Shown: piece by piece, positions 56,476-64,000 of the stretch | Layout: the number at the start of each line of letters is the position of its first letter | How positions within the stretch are numbered: the stretch's first letter is position 1 | Source: Melastoma dodecandrum | Lineage: Eukaryota > Streptophyta > Magnoliopsida > Myrtales > Melastomataceae | Direction: 5' to 3' | NCBI GenBank assembly: GCA_029817715.1 | Contig: JARUPY010000566.1 | Location: forward strand, 1-64,000 | Length of the DNA stretch: 64,000 bases | Notes under the pieces: generated by a model | Databases searched by the model: none | What the model was told of the DNA's origin: nothing | Seen by the model: the letters and a program-made list of their open reading frames with translations, nothing else | Made by a program: the position numbers and the translations under genes

Positions 56476-59400
56476 CTACACATCGTACTTCTTTGGCTGG
56501 CGCCACTGTACAAAACTTTTGGCAAGCGAGCCAACAAACATGGATTTCGGAGGCAATGTCTTCCACGCATGCAGATTCTTTCCACTTAAATCAGAATAAT
56601 CAGGGCCAAGTTCCTTGCCCCGGTCGATCTGCAGAAGGACTTTACATGTTTACAAGAGTGCAATACGAAGCTGACTGATATTCCAACACTAAAGGTCCAG
56701 CTGTTTGCATACCTTGCTTATCTTTCCATTTCTTAAATGGTACCGGATGCCTGACCAGTTTATGGACTGTGAAAAATAAGACCGAATTGCGCATATTGTG
56801 TAGAGGAAGTTATCCACCAGCATCGCAACAAATACCTGCTCATCGAAAAGTATGAATTGGTTACTTGCCAACAAATGGCAAAAGAAAGGTTTATATCATT
56901 CTGAACAAATGCTGAGAGGTGCTAGACAACTGAGCGACTGTGGAAAGACGAAAATTCTTACCAGACCCCAGTTATACGAGGCAAGGGAAAGTTGTGGCGC
57001 CTCAGGAGATAGAATGTTGCAAAGTTGAACTTCTATCCTTGTCAAATTCCACATGGAGAGAAGCTCACATATTGTGCAAACCGATAAGCAGCCTGTCAAT
57101 ACCAATCCTGAAACATCATCATAGACACTGTCAGAAGATATCTTTATAGAAAACTGGAATATGTGAATACAAAAAGGTGAATAGCACAAAAAATGATTAA
57201 AAATGATGAACCAGAAGCAGTAGCCACAGTTAATTTTTCACAGTGCTCACCCCAAGAAGTCATGTTTGTTACGTCCACTGGATAACCCTTAATATAAGCA
57301 CGTAATGCAGCAGTGACGTGGACTGTGGCCATAAAATATGGTGCAACAAATCCCCAAGAAAGATAACAGTGGGTTGCAAACAAAGCACGGTTCATTATCC
57401 GGTTAACTTTCGTTGTGTACGACTCCAAGACAAAAGTCTGTTTCCTCAAGTAGTTCCAGTACCTGGATATGCAACAAAGGGAAATTTCAAGATGATTCAA
57501 TGTGAAACAGATAATGGTACCTTTCTTTGAACAAATTATCAAAAAAGGGCCATTGATACCTCGAAAAACTAAGATCTCTTGCCAGCGGGTGAGGGAAAAC
57601 TGCAACTGGAGGAGATGTAATAAGCTGCTTGTGCGCCCCTGCAAAAATAGATGATCAAGACATGAGAAACAAAAAATCATTCATATTAATCTATAAATCA
57701 ACTCTTGCTGACAGAAGAAAGATCAACAAACAGCTGCCACAACCACAGTTTTCTAATAGTTCAGTTTTATTTCTTATGCAAGAGGGTACAAAAAATCACC
57801 ATGACCAGCTTTAAGGAAAAACAAAAAACTGGAGTTCAAACTACACCTTAACGTGCTTCCATTGTATAAGGAGTCCTCAAATATGAGTTTTGTTCCTTAA
57901 TAACGTAATCGAGCAAAATATTTTGTAAAATAGCATATGTGGTTCCTAAATTCCTTAACTAATGCCAAAACATAGGCTTTTGTAAGACTGATTTTGTGTA
58001 AGGCCAATTTCCTTGTTGATCAAAATCGGCCTTATGAAGACCTATTTCTTGACATTAGTCAAGGAATTTTAAAACTCGATACCTTATCTCGCAAAATATT
58101 TTGCTGACTAACATTATTAAGGAACAAAACTCCCTCAAATATGCCAAACTTTAGCATACAAGCAAATTCTTCTCCAGTTCAAGGTAGAAAGAGACTAGAG
58201 GTCGTTCATAAGTTATAAAGCAGATTTTGGCTCATAAATTTCACATCGACCTCATGAATCAACGCATATGATGGCTGGAATATGCATTACCCGCAATTGC
58301 TGCGAGCGTCATATCGTCAGAATATCCACCATCTCGAAGTCCTGAAACTACTCCGAAGCGATCACATCTGAAGTCTTCAGCATGCATCTATAGTATGACA
58401 TAAAGAAATTAGAATGCATACGATGAGAAGGCATTCAAGAGAATTAAAACAATATTAGCAGACACTGACCATCATGCACCCTCCCCACAGAAAAAATGTC
58501 TTGCCACCAGTAGCAAAACCCATGGAACAAGGCTGAAAGTTGTAAGAGAGTAATCATAAGCATGCATGACATTACAACAATGTAATCAATAGATAAAATG
58601 ATGCATAATGTGATTACACTGGCTAATTTTATGATGGGGTAATCAAGCTTGAGCTACACAGTTCAAACAATAGATCATAGACATCGGAGTGGGATTGATG
58701 CCGGCATACCATATGATACTCATAAATGCAATAACTGCCAAGACTTCCAGAAGGCAAATCAAGCGGATATCCAGTTTGAATGAAAATCTGCAATTAATGA
58801 AGAACGGGCTCAGGTTTGTGCACTGTTCTTATCGCAGAGGATTTCAAGTGACAGATGAGACAAGCCTCTTTCACGCAGAGAATCAAGAAGTTCCCAGGCG
58901 CTAAACTGCGGATGGATAAATGTATGATGATTGTCACTTAGTTATACCTCTGGTTGCTTCAACATCTCTGCAGTAAGGGCACCAATTGAGCCAGGATGCA
59001 GCCTCACATCATCATCCAAAAACAATACATACTTTGAATCCTTGTGCATTTGTTCAACACCAAACTACAACAACATATTCAGAATGTTAAGGAAAGCGAC
59101 TAAACATAATGAAGTTCCGTTTAAAAGGATTTCTTCTATCAACAATGACGAAGGCTGTCACGTTTTTATACCAACTGATTATGAATTTTCTGGCTACAAG
59201 TTGTTGAGTGTCCTGCAACGATAATCTTCGCATCGAGTTCGCCCTGCACCATTCATTAGGAACAAAAAGAAATAATAAAAAATTAATATGAAGAAAAGCA
59301 TAAATGAGATAACTGATAGCATGTTGAACAACACAGCGCCATCAGTGCAGACGAGATGAGGGTTCACGATCACCCAACAGTAGAGATTTAGGTTATGAAG

Positions 59401-61236
59401 TCCTTTTTTACTTTACAGCAGTGAAAAGTCAAAAAGCATATGTACTTATAAAGAGTCAGAAATCATATGTACCTCAAACTCAGATATCAACATAGATACT
59501 GCATGATAAGCAGGGTCTTCAGTACTTTCCACAACAAAAAGAAATTCTAAGGGCCCACCATATAAAGATGTTATCTGCATTATTAGATATCAATGAACCA
59601 GATATAAGAAGGATGTAATCTGTCAACTTCGAGAACCAGCAGGGATAGACAAAATAACGAGTTATAACTGCAAGTGATGGGGATAATGAGGGAGATCCTT
59701 GCTTGACAAAAAACATGCAGCTACAGTTTAGAGGTCATGCAAGGTAAGTTATGTGTCTTGACACTTATGGGTGCAAGAAGTGGAGATGGGAAGGTAATAC
59801 AATTACACCCGAAAGAAGTTATCTAACAATGAGTTTACAATAGACATCCTGCCACTTCTTGTTGTTTGAACTAACATTTCTCATAGTTATAAACAGGGAC
59901 AGCTTACTTGATAAGTACCTTCAATGTTGTCAGATGCATAATGAAAGCATTTCATTGCTGCCAAATGCAAAACAACAGAATTTCACTGTGGATTGTTCCA
60001 CTGAATAGTTTTGTTTAGCCAGTCGGTAGTTAAATTTAGGCCTCTCCCTAGAAACTATTCCTTTGCTATGGAAAATATATACCAATAAACTGAAGAGCAT
60101 GTCTTCCTTCTTGCTTGTGTTATTGTCTTACCCTGCCTGATTACCTTAGCTAAACCAAGTGGATAACAATAATCCAGCATCTAGGTTATAAAAGGATGAG
60201 CGATATAAATTAACTCAGACATCCTTGCTTTACCAGTAAACATACAATGAGAGAAAAAAAAATGGAGAGGTAAAAGATGACAGACTTGAGAGAGTAAGAC
60301 CAAACACAGAACAGATTAGATCACCATTACCTGACTCCTCCAGTTGTGCAAATTATGCTCTCCAAAACCCTTCAAGGGCATCACGACGCTCACTCGCGGT
60401 AGATTGACCTGTCTGGTGTGCTCTAGCTCATTAATATCCAGGCATAGGAATGCAAAACTATTGCCACGCCTCATGCTGTCTCTGATCCGCTTGATCTCTC
60501 TATTTCTGTAAAGAAAAATGTGATAAATAAAAGCTTGGATGCAGAACGACGATGCCTCCACCAGGATAAAAGCAAGTGACTAGATATACCTGACACCTGC
60601 GGCGCACGCCCATCCAATAGCTAGGACTAAGCATATTGCCCATCCCTGCAGACAAATAACCAAACTCTGCAATATCAAAAACGACACCCTGAAACATTGA
60701 CACCCATAATCACGACCATTTGTTCTCTTTCCGCACATAGAGAAACAGAGAGGGTAATGTCATTCAGGATAGACCAAATCCACAAAAGATGAAGCATTGG
60801 GTGATTACCGATGCTAACAATCTAAATTAATCAATCTAAAAGCCTTGCGACCCCATTAAAACAACCAAACGGCGAAGTCACTTCTTTGTCACATTATTTA
60901 AGCATCCCAAACCGGAATCGTGCATCTCCGAGCCATGGAATGAGCCAAGAAATCGGTAGTTACAGGCAAGCCAACCAAATTCACCCACTGCGTGTAACCG
61001 ATCATCACGCCGTCTATGTTCAGGAAGGATGTATGATTAAAAACAACCTTAGGCAAATCGTAATAGAAAATCTCGTAGGAAAGAGAGAAATCGAAACAGC
61101 CAAAGCAGCATAACGCGGCCCCTGCAGAAACCAGCCCACGAGAGCGAACCTGGATCTGGACGAAAACGGCGAGGGGAGTGCAGAAGCGGGCGCTAAGGGA
61201 GAAGAGGAACGAATCGAGCGAGTCCATTGCCGGCAT
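56476..61236 (-). CDS. GCS: Ceramide glucosyltransferase (glucosylceramide synthase)
   Basis: Transfers glucose from UDP-glucose to ceramide at the ER/Golgi membrane, the first step to plant glucosylceramides. Fourteen GT-AG exons: 61236-61150, 60645-60590, 60505-60331, 59574-59473, 59243-59172, 59064-58948, 58787-58710, 58532-58470, 58387-58291, 57638-57560, 57462-57251, 57107-56962, 56835-56713, 56628-56476. They sum to 1560 nt, giving 519 aa, the usual plant length. An N-terminal membrane segment (AICLVLAIGWACAAG) precedes the GT21 domain: VSVVMPLKGFGEHNLHNWRS (D1 region), LFLDDDVRLHPGS (D2), RDGGYSDDMTLAAIAG (D3) and the RYWNYLRKQTF signature (R/QxxRW equivalent). C-terminal membrane segments follow (HCYLSWGFVAPYFMATV; VLTGCLSVCTICELLS). 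It ends QWRQPKKYDV. No frame defect. Intron 9 carries a MITE. Confidence 0.97.
57885..58132. mobile_element. MULE-type MITE (248 bp) in intron 9 of GCS
   Basis: Ends GAGTTTTGTTCCTTAATAA and, inverted, GAGTTTTGTTCCTTAATAAT. The arms continue through AGCAAAATATTTTG to the centre, so almost the whole element folds into one hairpin. Exact 10-bp target duplications CCTCAAATAT lie at 57875-57884 and 58133-58142. The first nine bases equal those of the foldback at 16490. Confidence 0.88.
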
Positions 61237-61440
61237 TGCCTTCCCCCTTCCTCCTCCTCCTCCTCGACCACCCTCCACAAAACCAACTACTACCTCCAAC
61301 AGAATGGAGAAACGGGCGTCGTAGAACACTGATGGGGGGAAGGGAAGACAGCGTAGGAAGAGGAAGCGAGGAAGAAGCGGAGACGAAGAAGAAGAAGAGG
61401 GAGGGGGGGGGGGGCCGAGGAACGCAACTGGCTATAATTA
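61237..61440 (-). promoter_or_regulatory. 5' flank of GCS with a long purine/pyrimidine tract
   Basis: On the + strand 61335-61420 is almost pure purine (GAAGAAGAAGAAGAGGGAGG then a 13-base G run at 61402-61414). On the gene's strand this is a CT-rich leader, common in plant 5' untranslated regions. Confidence 0.4.
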
Positions 61441-61975
61441 AATAACAACAGTAGTTTTTTATTTAAATTTGACAAAGAGGAGGAAAATTCTCACAATAGC
61501 AGGGGGAGGAGGGGGGAGAACACCCATCCACGTGTCGATCCATCACTGGTCCAACGGGTAGATGCCCTTCGGTTGATCCGGAATCTCCTCTTTCTTTATC
61601 TGGTAAGAAGGACAGCAGCAGTAGTACTAACAACGTCAAACCCCACTTAAATCGATGTTGCTGAATTTAGTAGTAGTACAAATGACAATGCCAGAAGAAG
61701 AAGGGGGAGTTCATCTCCATTGATTTTATCAGCAAAATAAAGACCAAAATTCACTTATTCTTTCTCTTTCTTGCCCGGCCGGATGCCCGGTCGAGACTAT
61801 TCTAGTCCCAGGAGTCGACCATCGGCCGGTTGGGTCGCATTTTTCTGGGGGTGTTCGGTATTACAAGAAATTCGAACCGAAAGCCTCTGTAATGCTTCTT
61901 CCTCTCCCTCCTCTTTCCCGAGAACCAAAACAAAACAAAAATGACGATAACAATGATAAAGGCTTCTTAATTTTA
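61441..61975. other. Intergenic between GCS 5' end and hexokinase 3' end
   Basis: It contains the GCS upstream region and the hexokinase 3' untranslated region. No separate gene was seen. Confidence 0.5.

Positions 61976-64000
<2,025 letters not shown>

Noticed and set aside
61227..61445. Plus-strand frame upstream of GCS
   Set aside because: It is antisense to the GCS first exon and leader; composition is driven by the purine tract.

Overview
This is nuclear DNA of a flowering plant, most likely a eudicot; I cannot name the species. Short exons with GT-AG introns, plant gene families (phytorelay AHP, CB5LP, ATL RING ligase, NINJA, STP sugar transporter, PATROL1/unc-13-like), a TTTAGGG-type telomeric tract and plant transposon families (MULE, chromovirus, TRIM, hAT) all point there. 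No rRNA, tRNA or CRISPR was seen.

Layout. 1-16 kb holds gene relics that keep introns and gene order but are broken by scattered small indels: a Bin3-type RNA methyltransferase exon, glyoxalase I, an ATL42-like RING E3 ligase, a NINJA-family repressor adaptor and an STP14-like sugar transporter. 16.5-17.5 kb is a foldback transposon with an 11-bp target duplication and a captured telomeric tract. 18.0-27.9 kb is one 9.9-kb Mutator-like element (MULE): TIRs of about 1.25 kb made of short alternating repeat units, a FAR1-type transposase reading right and a Ulp1-protease gene reading left. 28.9-39.3 kb is the C-terminal part of a DUF810/unc-13-like gene, nonfunctional. One of its introns carries a composite LTR element (30082-35894) that mixes a tiny TRIM with a chromovirus and has a single 5-bp target duplication.

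40-64 kb is mostly intact gene space. It contains an SDS22-like PP1 regulatory subunit (-), a histidine phosphotransfer protein AHP (+) with a truncated broken tandem copy, a cytochrome b5-like protein CB5LP (+), ceramide glucosyltransferase (-, 14 exons, 519 aa) and the 3' part of a hexokinase (-) running off the right edge. Between them lie a hAT transposase relic inside a probable foldback element, a broken lachrymatory-factor-synthase-like gene and two MULE-type MITEs. Those MITEs share their terminal sequence and 10-11 bp target duplications with the 16.5-kb foldback.

The genes do not form one pathway. The contrast between a decayed left part and an intact right part suggests a fractionated segment invaded by transposons. 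Sequence error is a less likely alternative, because five neighbouring multi-exon genes have no frame error at all.
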